Positions 27,643 through 36,570 of a stretch of DNA of 64,000 nucleotides are shown here, piece after piece. The stretch spans positions 124,001 to 188,000 of the forward strand of contig JAJDXO010000030.1 in the NCBI GenBank assembly GCA_022823235.1, in the 5' to 3' direction. Position numbers and translations under genes: made by a program. The notes below the pieces were generated by a model. That model had not been told where the DNA came from and ran no database searches. It saw only the letters and a program-made list of their open reading frames with translations. Numbering within the stretch: the first letter of the stretch is position 1; every line of letters begins with the position of its first letter. This DNA is from Rhodospirillales bacterium (GTDB taxonomy: Bacteria > Pseudomonadota > Alphaproteobacteria > Rhodospirillales > UBA2165).

Positions 27643-28602
27643 CTAGGCGAACGCTTCTTCCCAGGTTCCCCGGGTGGCCGCCTTGGAATACTCGGTCGCC
27701 CGGTTCTCGAAGAAGTTGGTGTGCTCGACGGCGTTGAGCATGCCGTCCAGCCACGGCAGGGGATGCCGCCGCTCGCGATATATCTCTTCCAGTCCCAACT
27801 GGGTGAGGCGACGATTGGCGATGTAGCGGATGTAGGCCTTGATGTCGCCGGCCGCGAGTCCCTCCACCGGACCAAGTTCGAAGGCGAGATCGACGAAGGC
27901 GTCTTCGTGGGTGACGATGGTTTCACACGCCTTGTAGAGACCGCCCCGGAATTCCTCGGTCCAGATGCCCGGATTTTCCGAGATGAACGTCCGGAACAGC
28001 TTGATGATCGAGGCGCAGTGGAGGCTTTCGTCGCGCACGGACCACGTGACGATCTGTCCCATCCCCTTCATTTTGTTGAGCCGCGGGAAATTCAGCAGAA
28101 TGGCGAAGCTGGCAAATAGCTGCAGACCCTCGGTGAAACCGCCGAACACGGCCAGGGTCTTGGCGATGTCTTCCGGCGTATCGACACCGAATTCCTGCAT
28201 GTAATCGTACTTGTCTTTCATCTCCTTGTATTGGAGGAACGCGGAGTACTCGGTCTCCGGCATGCCGATGGTGTCGAGCAGATGCGAGTAGGCGGCGATA
28301 TGCACCGTCTCGATGTTGGAGAACGCAGACAGCATCATCTGCACCTCGGTGGGTTTGAACACCTGCGAGTAATGCTTCATGTAGCAGTTGTTGACTTCGA
28401 TATCCGACTGGGTGAAGAAGCGGAAAATCTGGGTCATCAGGTGACGTTCGGACTCATTGAGTTTGTGGTGCCAGTCCTTCACGTCATCCGCCAGCGGCAC
28501 CTCCTCGGGCAGCCAGTGTACCTGCTGTTGCTTCAGCCAGGCGTCGTAGCACCACGGATATGAGAACGGTTTGTAGACCGGTTTGGCGTCCAACAGGGAC
28601 AT
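27643..28602 (-). CDS. nrdB: Class I ribonucleotide reductase, beta subunit
   Basis: This 319-residue subunit houses the diiron-type cofactor. Candidate ligands are Asp67, Glu98 and His101 (IETVHIAAY), Glu159, Glu192 and His195 (RDESLHCAS), and the radical tyrosine position is occupied (Tyr105). It is therefore a tyrosyl-radical type and not an Ic/Phe type. The ATG at 28602 has a strong AGGAGG; the frame upstream runs into nrdA. It lies 34 bp after nrdA and shares the riboswitch-controlled transcript. Its TAG stop falls inside a dispersed repeat end (GAAACTGCTCTAGG). Confidence 0.95.
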   Translation of the reverse strand: MSLLDAKPVYKPFSYPWCYDAWLKQQQVHWLPEEVPLADDVKDWHHKLNESERHLMTQIFRFFTQSDIEVNNCYMKHYSQVFKPTEVQMMLSAFSNIETVHIAAYSHLLDTIGMPETEYSAFLQYKEMKDKYDYMQEFGVDTPEDIAKTLAVFGGFTEGLQLFASFAILLNFPRLNKMKGMGQIVTWSVRDESLHCASIIKLFRTFISENPGIWTEEFRGGLYKACETIVTHEDAFVDLAFELGPVEGLAAGDIKAYIRYIANRRLTQLGLEEIYRERRHPLPWLDGMLNAVEHTNFFENRATEYSKAATRGTWEEAFA

Positions 28603-28636
28603 GACGCGGCTCCTCCTTGGGTAAATCCGCCTGCTC

Positions 28637-30538
28637 CTATTGGCAGGCCAGGCAATCTTCGTAATCGGTGCTCCCGGCGATTTCGACGGCCGGGGCTTCA
28701 TTCGGCGTTTCGGCCGCCGCGCCCCGTTCCGTGACCACTTCCGCCCGCTGGATGGATTTGGAACGGCAGTAGTAGAGGCTCTTCATCCCCTTCTTCCACG
28801 CCTGGAAGTGAATCTGATGGAGGTCCCGCTTGTGGACATCGGCGGGGAGGAACAAATTCACCGATTGCGATTGGTCGATGTGGGGCGTTCGGTCGGCCGC
28901 GAGTTCCACCACCCAGCGCTGATCCAGCTCGAAGGCGGTCTTGAACACGTCCTTTTCGTCCCGGGTCAGGAACTCCAGATGCTGCACGCTGCCTTCGTTG
29001 GTGGTGACGGAGCTCCAGGTCTCCTCATTGTCCCGGCCCTTCTCCGCCAGCAGTTTCCCGAGGTGCCGGTTGCGGACGTTGAACGAGCCCGACAGGGTCT
29101 TGTGCATATAGCTGTTGCCGCTGATGGGCTCGATGCCGGGAGAGGTGCCGCCGCAGATGATCGAGATGGACGCGGTCGGCGCAATGGCCGTCTTGTTGGA
29201 GAACCGCTCCTCGATGCCGTAATCCTCGGCGTCGGGGCAGGCGCCCCTTTCCTGGGCCAAGGTCTTCGAGGCGGCGTCGACGCGCTCTTGAATTTGAGCG
29301 AATATCCTGTTGTTCCAGGCCTTGGCCATGGCGCTCTCGAAGGGAATCATCTTGGACTGGAAGAACGAGTGCAGCCCCATGGCGCCGAGCCCGACGGAAC
29401 GCTCGCGCATCGCCGAATACGTGGCCCGTTCCATGGAATCGGGCGCCTTGTCGATGAAATCCTGGAGCACGTTGTCGAGGAAACGCATGACGTCCTCGAT
29501 GAAGCGCGGATCATCCTTCCACTCGTCATAGGTCTCGATGTTGAGAGAGGACAGGCAACAGACCGCGGTACGCTCTTCGCCCAGGTGGTCGATGCCGGTG
29601 GGCAGGGTGATCTCCGAGCAGAGATTGGAGGTCTTCACCGTCAGTCCGGCGAGCTTGTGATGCTCGGGCACCATGGAATTTACCCGGTCGGAAAAGACGA
29701 TGTACGGCTCGCCGACCTCGATTCGCGCGGTCAGCAGGCGAATCCAGAGCGAACGCGCCGACACCGTGCGAATCGGCGTTCCCTCCAATGGACTGATCAG
29801 CGCCCAGTCCTCGTCGGCCTCGACGGCGCGCATGAAGGCATCCGAGACCAGGACGCCATGATGCAGGTTGGGCGCCTTGCGGTTGGGATCGCCGCCGGTG
29901 GGCCGGCGGATTTCCATGAATTCCTCGATCTCGGGGTGATCGATGGGGAGGTACACCGCCGCGGAGCCGCGCCGCAGCGAGCCCTGGGAAATGGCGAGTG
30001 TGAGGGAATCCATCACCCGGATGAACGGGATGACGCCCGAGGTCTTGCCGGCGTTGCCGACGCGTTCGCCGATGGACCGCAGATTTCCCCAATAGCTGCC
30101 GATCCCGCCGCCGTTGGACGCGAGCCAGACGTTCTCGGTCCACAACCCGACGATGCCGTCGAGGGAATCGGAGGCTTCGTTCAGGAAGCACGAAATGGGC
30201 AGTCCGCGATCCGCGCCGCCATTCGAGAGGACCGGGGTCGCCGCCATGAACCAGAGCCTGGAGAGGTAGTCGTAAATCCGCTGGGCGTGTCCGTCATCAT
30301 CGCCGTAGGTGCTGGCAACCCGCGCAAACAGATCCTGGTAGTCTTCTCCCGGAAGCAGGTATCGGTCGGTCAATACGGCTTTGCCGAAATCGGTCAGGTT
30401 GGCGTCCCGGCTCTTGTCTATGCGAACCTTGGGTCCCCTCGCGGTCTGGATGGAATCCAGCATGACCGCGGCCATTTCCTCTCCGGTCTTAGGCAATTCC
30501 AGCGACAATTCGCCGCTTGCTTCCGTATTATCCAGCAC
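28637..30538 (-). CDS. nrdA: Class I ribonucleotide reductase, alpha subunit
   Basis: This 633-residue catalytic subunit reduces ribonucleoside diphosphates. Cys117 (PISCFLNEA) and the Cys327/328 pair (AVCCLSSLNIE) are the redox cysteines. Asn305, Cys307 and Glu309 (SNLCSEITLP) form the catalytic loop, and Cys629/Cys632 (CLAC) are the C-terminal shuttle. An N-terminal ATP-cone is absent, so overall activity regulation by dATP through a cone is not expected. The GTG start at 30538 follows GGAGG. A cobalamin riboswitch lies in the leader. A 638-residue antisense frame across this gene is a shadow. Confidence 0.95.
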   Translation of the reverse strand: MLDNTEASGELSLELPKTGEEMAAVMLDSIQTARGPKVRIDKSRDANLTDFGKAVLTDRYLLPGEDYQDLFARVASTYGDDDGHAQRIYDYLSRLWFMAATPVLSNGGADRGLPISCFLNEASDSLDGIVGLWTENVWLASNGGGIGSYWGNLRSIGERVGNAGKTSGVIPFIRVMDSLTLAISQGSLRRGSAAVYLPIDHPEIEEFMEIRRPTGGDPNRKAPNLHHGVLVSDAFMRAVEADEDWALISPLEGTPIRTVSARSLWIRLLTARIEVGEPYIVFSDRVNSMVPEHHKLAGLTVKTSNLCSEITLPTGIDHLGEERTAVCCLSSLNIETYDEWKDDPRFIEDVMRFLDNVLQDFIDKAPDSMERATYSAMRERSVGLGAMGLHSFFQSKMIPFESAMAKAWNNRIFAQIQERVDAASKTLAQERGACPDAEDYGIEERFSNKTAIAPTASISIICGGTSPGIEPISGNSYMHKTLSGSFNVRNRHLGKLLAEKGRDNEETWSSVTTNEGSVQHLEFLTRDEKDVFKTAFELDQRWVVELAADRTPHIDQSQSVNLFLPADVHKRDLHQIHFQAWKKGMKSLYYCRSKSIQRAEVVTERGAAAETPNEAPAVEIAGSTDYEDCLACQ

Positions 30539-30615
30539 ATCGGCCTCCGTTATTGATCCTTATCCGGCCATCCCGCCCGGCCCCTCATCCCGCCCGGCCC
30601 GGAACGTCGTCAGTC

Positions 30616-30799
30616 GATGGTCAGGTCTCCCGGCTCACGGATACGCCGTCCGTTCCTGCCTTCCCGGGTCCCCAGCGACCCGGTGGAACCGACCATCCGT
30701 CTACAGTTGCGGGGGCAGCGCCGGACTTGGCTGGGCTGAAATCAGCCCTAAAAAAACAACCCGCACCGGCTTCCCTCTCAATCCCCAAGGGGAACCATC
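30616..30799 (-). ncRNA. Cobalamin (B12) riboswitch upstream of nrdAB
   Basis: Reading the minus strand, the landmarks come in canonical order: GGGAAGCCGGTGCG, then TCCGGCGCTGCCCCCGCAAC followed by TGTA, a GGTCGGTTCCACCGGGTCGC arm, CCGGGAAGGC, and the B12 box GAGCCGGGAGACCTGACC. A closing stem pairs GATGGT (30794-30799) with ACCATC (30616-30621). These match the AdoCbl-type riboswitch class. The next gene downstream is nrdA, 78 bp away, so B12 should repress this B12-independent reductase. The leader between them holds GGGCCGGGCGGGATG twice, 17 bp apart, possibly part of the expression platform. Confidence 0.93.
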
Positions 30800-30802
30800 A
30801 AC

Positions 30803-30840
30803 TACTAGATATAGTATGTGGACCAATTTTGACGTCAATA
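30803..30840 (-). promoter_or_regulatory. Candidate nrdA promoter with overlapping NrdR-box-like palindrome
   Basis: On the minus strand TTGACG (30833-30838) and ACTATA (30810-30815) are 17 bp apart, a good sigma-70-type pair. This would start transcription just before the riboswitch. TACTA-GATA-TAGTA (30803-30816) is a palindrome covering the -10 and resembles NrdR boxes, which repress nrd genes. Only one box is apparent, whereas NrdR sites are normally paired. Confidence 0.45.
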
Positions 30841-31035
30841 CTTTGTTGCCTTGGAATCGTCGATTTGGCCAAAAAATGGGTCGGTTAGGCCCGAGTGTGG
30901 CTTTCCTGCCATAGGATGCGCGACGGCAATTGGCGGGGGCAGCGGCCTCGAGGCGGCCCGCACGTCCGATCCGGGTGCCTTGTCGTCCCTCGGGCCCGGT
31001 GATAGTTTCCGCGCCGTTCCGAAGGGAGAATTTCC

Positions 31036-31323
31036 ATGGCGCTCGACGAGGCCACCGTCCGCAACATCGCCCGGCTCGCGCGGCTCAAGATCGCCGACGG
31101 CGACGTTCCCGGTCTGGCGGCCGAACTCAGCAATATCCTGGGCTGGATCGAGCAGCTCGACGAGGTGCCCACCGACGACGTTCCGCCCATGGCCTCGCCG
31201 ACCGAAAAGGACCTGCCCCGGCGTGAGGACGCGGTCACCGACGGCGGTCTCGCCGGGGACCTGATGGCCAACGCGCCGGACCCGGCGGGCAGCTTCTTTA
31301 CCGTGCCCAAGGTGGTCGAATGA
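31036..31323 (+). CDS. gatC: Asp-tRNA(Asn)/Glu-tRNA(Gln) amidotransferase subunit C
   Basis: This 95-residue protein starts [19 protein letters not shown] and contains the GatC core [14 protein letters not shown] and ends [15 protein letters not shown]. It wraps GatA and stabilises the GatAB heterodimer. A ribosome site (GAAGGGAG) precedes it. Its stop overlaps the gatA start (ATGA), so gatC, gatA and gatB form one operon. The divergent riboswitch-nrd unit lies upstream with a shared intergenic of about 230 bp. Confidence 0.96.
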   Translation: MALDEATVRNIARLARLKIADGDVPGLAAELSNILGWIEQLDEVPTDDVPPMASPTEKDLPRREDAVTDGGLAGDLMANAPDPAGSFFTVPKVVE

Positions 31324-32801
31324 GCGGCGCGCTGACATCGCTCGACATCGCCGGGGCCCGCGATCTGTTGGATGCCGGGGAGACATCCTCGCTTGAGTTG
31401 ACCGAGGCCTGTTTGAAAGCGATGGAGGCCGGCCGGGATCTCAACGCCTTCATTACCGAATCGTCCGAGGCGGCGCTGGAGCGCGCCCGGACCTCGGACC
31501 GGCGCCGGGCGCGCGGTGAAACGCTGGGCCGGTTGGACGGCATCCCCATCGCCATCAAGGATTTGTTCTGCACCGAGGGCGTCCCGACGACGGCGGGCTC
31601 GCATATTCTGGACGGGTTCGTGCCGACATACGAATCGACGGTCTCCGCCAAGCTGTGGAGCGCCGGGGCGGTGATGCTCGGCAAGACCAATCTGGACGAG
31701 TTCGCGATGGGGTCCGCCAACGTCACCTCGTATTACGGGCCGGTCAAAAACCCGTGGACGCTGGACGACGGCAAGGACCGGGTGCCGGGCGGGTCTTCGG
31801 GCGGGTCGGCCGCCGCCGTCGCCGCGCACATGGCGACCGCCGCCATCGGGACCGATACAGGCGGTTCCATCCGTCAGCCCGGCTCGTTCTGCGGCATTGT
31901 GGGCGCCAAGCCGACCTATGGGCGGTGCTCCCGCTGGGGCATCGTCGCGTTTGCGTCGAGCCTGGATCAGGCGGGACCGATGACGCGAACCGTCCGCGAT
32001 TCGGCCATCATGCTCGGCGCCATGGCCGGGCACGATCCAAGGGATTCGACCAGCGCCGATCTCCCCGTTCCCGATTTTGAAGCGGCGCTTACCGGCGACG
32101 TGAAGGGGCTGAAGGTCGGCATCCCGAAGGAATACCGCGTGGATGGAATGGACGCGGAAATCGAAGGACTATGGAGCCAAGGGGCCGAGTGGTTGAAGAC
32201 CGCCGGCGCCGAGGTGGTCGATATTTCCCTGCCTCATACCCGGTATGCGCTTCCGGCCTATTATATTGTTGCGCCGGCGGAGGCGTCCTCGAACCTCGCC
32301 CGCTATGACGGGGTCCGGTATGGGCTCCGGGTCGACGCGGATGACCTCACGAATATGTACGAGGAAACCCGGGGGCGGGGCTTCGGCGCCGAGGTGCGGC
32401 GCCGGGTGCTGATCGGCACCTATGTTCTCAGCGCCGGCTACTACGACGCCTATTACATCAAGGCTCAAAAGATCCGCACGCTGATCCGCCGGGACTTCTC
32501 GAGCGCCTTCGAGGATGTCGACCTGATATTGGCCCCGACCGCGCCGTTTGCTGCCTTCGCCATCGGTGAGAAGATGGACGATCCGGTCCAGATGTACCTC
32601 AACGATGTGTTCGCCGTACCGGCGAGCCTCGCCGGCCTGCCGGCCATGTCGGTACCCGCCGGCTTGTCGGCCGAAGGGTTGCCGCTGGGGCTGCAGCTGA
32701 TTGCCAAGGCATTCGACGAGGAAACCATGTTCCGGGCGGCGGGCGTGATGGAAGAGGCCGCCGGGTTCGATGCCGCGCCGGCGCTCCGGGTGGGGGGCTG
32801 A
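31320..32801 (+). CDS. gatA: Asp-tRNA(Asn)/Glu-tRNA(Gln) amidotransferase subunit A
   Basis: This 493-residue amidase-signature enzyme releases ammonia from glutamine for transamidation of misacylated tRNA. The Ser-cisSer-Lys triad is visible: Lys80 (PIAIKDLF), Ser159 ([15 protein letters not shown]) and Ser183 ([10 protein letters not shown]). It is translationally coupled to gatC (4-bp overlap) and followed by gatB after 2 bp. The presence of GatCAB suggests the organism lacks GlnRS and/or AsnRS. Confidence 0.97.
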   Translation: MSGALTSLDIAGARDLLDAGETSSLELTEACLKAMEAGRDLNAFITESSEAALERARTSDRRRARGETLGRLDGIPIAIKDLFCTEGVPTTAGSHILDGFVPTYESTVSAKLWSAGAVMLGKTNLDEFAMGSANVTSYYGPVKNPWTLDDGKDRVPGGSSGGSAAAVAAHMATAAIGTDTGGSIRQPGSFCGIVGAKPTYGRCSRWGIVAFASSLDQAGPMTRTVRDSAIMLGAMAGHDPRDSTSADLPVPDFEAALTGDVKGLKVGIPKEYRVDGMDAEIEGLWSQGAEWLKTAGAEVVDISLPHTRYALPAYYIVAPAEASSNLARYDGVRYGLRVDADDLTNMYEETRGRGFGAEVRRRVLIGTYVLSAGYYDAYYIKAQKIRTLIRRDFSSAFEDVDLILAPTAPFAAFAIGEKMDDPVQMYLNDVFAVPASLAGLPAMSVPAGLSAEGLPLGLQLIAKAFDEETMFRAAGVMEEAAGFDAAPALRVGG

Positions 32802-32803
32802 TC

Positions 32804-34258
32804 ATGACCTACCTCGTCAAAGGCGCCGGCAATGACTGGGAAGCGGTGATCGGGCTGGAGGTGCATGCGCAGATCGTCTCGGACGCCAAACTGTTCTCCG
32901 GCGCCCCGACGGCGTTCGGCGCCGCGCCCAACACGCAAGTGTCGCTGGTCGATGCCGCCATGCCCGGCATGCTGCCGGTGGTCAACAGGGTCTGCATCGA
33001 ACAGGCGGTGCGCACCGGGCTCGGCCTCAATGCGAAGATCAACCTGCACTCGGTGTTCGAGCGCAAGAATTACTTCTACCCCGATCTGCCCTTCGGCTAT
33101 CAGATCAGTCAGTATCAGCATCCCATCGTCGGCGAGGGTGTGGTCACGCTGGACCTGCCGGACGGCGGTGTCCGCGAGATCGGCATCGAGCGGCTTCACA
33201 TGGAGCAGGATGCGGGCAAGTCGCTCCACGACCAGGATCCCAAGCGCACCTACGTCGATCTCAACCGGGCCGGCGTGGCGCTGATGGAGATCGTCTCCAA
33301 GCCCGATCTCCGGAGCCCCGACGAGGTCGGGGCCTATCTCCGGAAGCTCAGGTCCATTCTCCGCTATCTCGGGACCTGCGACGGCAACATGGAGGAGGGC
33401 TCCCTGAGGTGCGACGTCAACGTGAGCGTGCGGCCCGCCGGTTCCGGCGAGCTTCGGACCCGTACCGAGATCAAGAACGTGAACTCGGTGCGGTTCGCCA
33501 TGCAGGCGGTGGAATTCGAAGCCGGGCGGCAGGTGGGGGTTTACGACGACGGCGGCGAGGTCGATCAGGAGACCCGGCTGTTCGATCCGTCCAATGGCGA
33601 GACACGCTCCATGCGCTCCAAGGAAGAAGCCCACGATTACCGGTACTTCCCGGATCCCGATTTGTTGCCGGTCGAACTGACGGAGGAAGAGGTCGGCCGG
33701 ATCCGCGCCGATCTTCCGGAACTCCCGGACGCCAAGAAGCGGCGCTTCATCGACGAGTATGGCATTTCAGCCGAAGACGCCGGTGTCCTGGTCGCCGAGC
33801 GGGAGACCGCGGCTTTCTTCGAGGAAGTTGCCGATGGCCGCGATCCGAAATTGGCCGCCAACTGGGTGATCCACGAACTGTTTGCCGTCCTGAACAAGGA
33901 GGGGAAGGGGATCGCCGAGTCGCCCGTCTCTTCGGAAGATCTTGGGAAACTGGTGGGTCTGATCGCCGACGGCACCATCTCGGGCCGGATCGCCAAGGAC
34001 GTGTTCGGGATCATGATCGACGACGGCGGCGATCCCGCCGTCATTGTCGAAGAGAAGGGACTCGTCCAAATCACCGACACCGGCGCCATCGAGGCCGAGG
34101 TCGACAAGGTGATCGCCGGCAACCCGGGCCAGGTGCGGGAATACAGGGACGGCAACCAGAAGGTCGTCGGCTGGTTCGTTGGCCAGGTGATGAAGGCCAC
34201 GGGCGGCAAGGCCAACCCCAAAATGGTAAATGACCTGCTGAAGAAAAAATTGGGTTAA
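32804..34258 (+). CDS. gatB: Asp-tRNA(Asn)/Glu-tRNA(Gln) amidotransferase subunit B
   Basis: This 484-residue subunit carries the kinase and tRNA-binding role. N-terminal [12 protein letters not shown], then [18 protein letters not shown] and the cradle motif [10 protein letters not shown] are typical. The C-terminal YqeY-like tail is complete ([20 protein letters not shown]). It closes the gatCAB operon; two very small membrane-protein frames follow on the same strand. Confidence 0.97.
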   Translation: MTYLVKGAGNDWEAVIGLEVHAQIVSDAKLFSGAPTAFGAAPNTQVSLVDAAMPGMLPVVNRVCIEQAVRTGLGLNAKINLHSVFERKNYFYPDLPFGYQISQYQHPIVGEGVVTLDLPDGGVREIGIERLHMEQDAGKSLHDQDPKRTYVDLNRAGVALMEIVSKPDLRSPDEVGAYLRKLRSILRYLGTCDGNMEEGSLRCDVNVSVRPAGSGELRTRTEIKNVNSVRFAMQAVEFEAGRQVGVYDDGGEVDQETRLFDPSNGETRSMRSKEEAHDYRYFPDPDLLPVELTEEEVGRIRADLPELPDAKKRRFIDEYGISAEDAGVLVAERETAAFFEEVADGRDPKLAANWVIHELFAVLNKEGKGIAESPVSSEDLGKLVGLIADGTISGRIAKDVFGIMIDDGGDPAVIVEEKGLVQITDTGAIEAEVDKVIAGNPGQVREYRDGNQKVVGWFVGQVMKATGGKANPKMVNDLLKKKLG

Positions 34259-34269
34259 ACTCTTCGGCC

Positions 34270-34383
34270 ATGCATCGGTTGAAGCCGCACGGACGGGTGT
34301 TTCTCTACGCCGTTATCTTCGGCATGCTCGCCTACGCGGTCATGCAGGGCCTCAGCGTCGTTCATCGGCTGGTTTTGGGGTAG
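34270..34383 (+). CDS. Possible 37-residue membrane peptide
   Basis: ATG to TAG, 11 bp after gatB. The peptide has a basic start (MHRLKPHGR) and one hydrophobic helix (VFLYAVIFGMLAYAVM). There is no clear Shine-Dalgarno. The 5-bp spacing to the next small membrane gene makes a coupled micro-operon possible. Unrecognised. Confidence 0.35.
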   Translation: MHRLKPHGRVFLYAVIFGMLAYAVMQGLSVVHRLVLG

Positions 34384-34388
34384 GGGAC

Positions 34389-34685
34389 ATGTTCCTCCTG
34401 TTGTCCGTACGCTGGGCGCTCAAGACCGGACAGTTCGCCGCGCCCATCGCCGCGGGTCTGGCCGTCATCTGGGTCGTTCTGTGGTTCGCTGCCTGGTGGC
34501 CGCCGGTATTCGGTCTCGAGGGCGCGGCCTATTTCCTGGCTGCGTTTTTCACCTCGTGGACGCTGGTCCCGATCCTCTGGGTTTCGGAGTTTGCCCGCAT
34601 TGTCCGGCTCATCGACGGATATGCCGAGGCGGCGCTCGTTCTTCTCGATCGCAAGATCGCGCACCGGCGTTGGATACGGGACTAA
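34389..34685 (+). CDS. Small membrane protein, unknown function
   Basis: This 98-residue protein has two hydrophobic helices (FAAPIAAGLAVIWVVLWFA and YFLAAFFTSWTLVPILWVS) and a basic, amphipathic C-terminus (DRKIAHRRWIRD) that would face the cytoplasm. It lies after gatB on the same strand and its end overlaps the end of the convergent MarR gene by 4 bp. I do not recognise the family. Confidence 0.55.
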   Translation: MFLLLSVRWALKTGQFAAPIAAGLAVIWVVLWFAAWWPPVFGLEGAAYFLAAFFTSWTLVPILWVSEFARIVRLIDGYAEAALVLLDRKIAHRRWIRD

Positions 34686-35158
34686 AGCTCCTCGGCGCGC
34701 GCCGTCAATTCATCCAACACGGCATTCAGCATCCGGCGCTGTTCCGGCGTGATGGTGGCGAGCAATCGTTCCTCGTAGGCGCGGGCCACCGGGACGATCT
34801 CCCGATAGGTCTTGCGGCCCCTTGCGGTGAAATTGATGAAAGCGTTGCGCCGGTCTTCGGGGTCGGGCCGCCGGGCGACGTGCCCCTTGTCCGCCAGAAG
34901 CGCCACCGCCCGGCTGACCTGGACCTTGTCGAGGCCCGTGTGCCGCACCACGTGCGAGGCCGTCGCGTTGGGATAGCGGCCGAGCGCCGCCATCACCCGC
35001 CATTCCGGTATGGTGATCCCGAACCGGTCCACGTAGGTCTTGGCCAGCGAATTGCTCACCTGCCTGGTCAGGACGGTGATCTGGTACGGAAAGAAGGTTT
35101 CCAGGTCGAGGGCGTCTTCATCCGGGTTTCTGGGCGGGTTGCGGGGGATTTCGTTCAT
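34682..35158 (-). CDS. MarR-family transcriptional regulator (homogentisate pathway)
   Basis: This 158-residue winged-helix repressor has the MarR recognition region ATASHVVRHTGLDKVQVSRAV and wing KGHVARRPDPEDRRNAFINF. The ATG at 35158 is chosen; the 62 codons before it belong to the intergenic region. It is divergent from hmgA-fahA-P450. The gap holds the inverted repeat ATTAGTTTC-ATTT-GAAACTAAT, the obvious candidate operator. MarR-type repressors commonly respond to aromatic acids, so the effector may be homogentisate or a relative, by inference. Confidence 0.88.
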   Translation of the reverse strand: MNEIPRNPPRNPDEDALDLETFFPYQITVLTRQVSNSLAKTYVDRFGITIPEWRVMAALGRYPNATASHVVRHTGLDKVQVSRAVALLADKGHVARRPDPEDRRNAFINFTARGRKTYREIVPVARAYEERLLATITPEQRRMLNAVLDELTARAEEL

Positions 35159-35197
35159 CGGCGGCTGCGCTTTCCGACCATTAAAATACCGTTTGAA

Positions 35198-35219
35198 ATT
35201 AGTTTCATTTGAAACTAAT
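35198..35219. promoter_or_regulatory. Candidate MarR operator
   Basis: A perfect inverted repeat with 9-bp arms ATTAGTTTC / GAAACTAAT and a 4-bp centre ATTT lies midway between the divergent marR-type gene and hmgA. Size and placement fit a dimeric MarR operator controlling both directions. Confidence 0.6.
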
Positions 35220-35262
35220 ATGAGGGAAACGTCAAGAACCGAGAGCAGGGGAGGACCCGGCC

Positions 35263-36570
35263 ATGGATACGATCGTCGCCAGCGATCTCGACTATCAGTC
35301 GGGGTTTGGGAACGAATTCGCCACCGAGGCATTGCCCGGCGCATTGCCCGCCGGGCGCAACTCGCCGCAAAAGGCGCCCTACGGTCTCTATACCGAGCAT
35401 TTGAGCGGCACCGCCTTCACCGTGCCGCGGGTGGGCAACCAGCGCGCCTGGTTATACCGCATCCGCCCCTCCGCCCAGCACCAGCCGTTCGAGCGTATCG
35501 ACAACCGGCTGGTCCGCTCGACGCCGTTCGGTGAGGCCGAAACCCCGCCCAATCGGATGCGTTGGGACCCGCTGCCGATCCCCGATGCGCCAACCGACTT
35601 TGTCGACGGCCTGGTCACCTATATGGGCAACGGCGACTCAACCGGTCAGACCGGCATTGCCATTCACCTCTATGCGGCCAACCGGTCCATGGAGGACCGC
35701 TACTTCTTCAATTCCGACGGCGAGATGCTGTTCGTGCCCCAGCAGGGCCGCCTCCGGCTGCACACCGAAATGGGGGTTCTCGACGTCGCGCCGAATCAGA
35801 TCGCGGTGATCCAACGGGGCATCAAGTTCCGGGTGGAGTTGCCGGACGGGCCCTCGCGGGGCTATGTCGGCGAAAACTACGGCGCCACCTTCCGGCTGCC
35901 CGACCTCGGTCCCATCGGCGCCAACGGACTCGCCAACCCGCGCGACTTCCTCACGCCGGTCGCGGCCTATGAGGACCGGGACGAGCCCTGCGAGCTGGTG
36001 ACCAAGTTCGCGGGCAACATGTGGACCGCCGAAATGAGCCACGCGCCGCTCGACGTGGTCGCCTGGCACGGCAACTACGCCCCCTACAAGTACGATTTGT
36101 CCAACTTCAACACCATCTGGACGGTCAGTTACGACCATCCGGATCCCTCCATCTATACGGTGCTCACCTCGCCCTCCAACTCCGCGGGCACGGCGAACGT
36201 GGACTTCGTCATCTTCCCGCCCCGCTGGATGGTCGCCGAGGATACCTTCCGCCCGCCGTGGTACCACCGTAACGTGATGAGCGAGTTCATGGGGCTGGTG
36301 CATGGCATCTACGACGCCAAACCGGAGGGCTTCACGCCGGGCGGCGCCAGCCTTCACAACTGCATGGCGGCCCACGGTCCCGATGCGGATTCCTTCGAGG
36401 GTGCGACGAAGAAGGACTTGGCGCCCGAGTTTCAGGCCGACACCATGGCCTTCATGTTCGAATCCGCGTATCTCTACAAATTGACCGAGTTCGCACTCAA
36501 CACCGACCTCCTGCAGGGCGATTATTTCGAGTGCTGGCAGGGACTGAACAAGCATTTCACGGGAAAATAG
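35263..36570 (+). CDS. hmgA: Homogentisate 1,2-dioxygenase
   Basis: This 435-residue iron enzyme opens the ring of homogentisate to maleylacetoacetate in tyrosine and phenylalanine breakdown. Family landmarks include [38 protein letters not shown]-type and the C-terminal [17 protein letters not shown] plus [14 protein letters not shown], which carry iron-binding His and Glu. A GGGGAGG ribosome site precedes the ATG. fahA starts on the very next base after its stop. Confidence 0.97.
   Translation: MDTIVASDLDYQSGFGNEFATEALPGALPAGRNSPQKAPYGLYTEHLSGTAFTVPRVGNQRAWLYRIRPSAQHQPFERIDNRLVRSTPFGEAETPPNRMRWDPLPIPDAPTDFVDGLVTYMGNGDSTGQTGIAIHLYAANRSMEDRYFFNSDGEMLFVPQQGRLRLHTEMGVLDVAPNQIAVIQRGIKFRVELPDGPSRGYVGENYGATFRLPDLGPIGANGLANPRDFLTPVAAYEDRDEPCELVTKFAGNMWTAEMSHAPLDVVAWHGNYAPYKYDLSNFNTIWTVSYDHPDPSIYTVLTSPSNSAGTANVDFVIFPPRWMVAEDTFRPPWYHRNVMSEFMGLVHGIYDAKPEGFTPGGASLHNCMAAHGPDADSFEGATKKDLAPEFQADTMAFMFESAYLYKLTEFALNTDLLQGDYFECWQGLNKHFTGK

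Noticed and set aside
28640-30556. 638-residue plus-strand open frame antisense to nrdA
   Set aside because: It is an exact antisense shadow of a gene with all RNR motifs; composition is Gly/Arg/His-rich with no domain, a common effect in high-GC genes.
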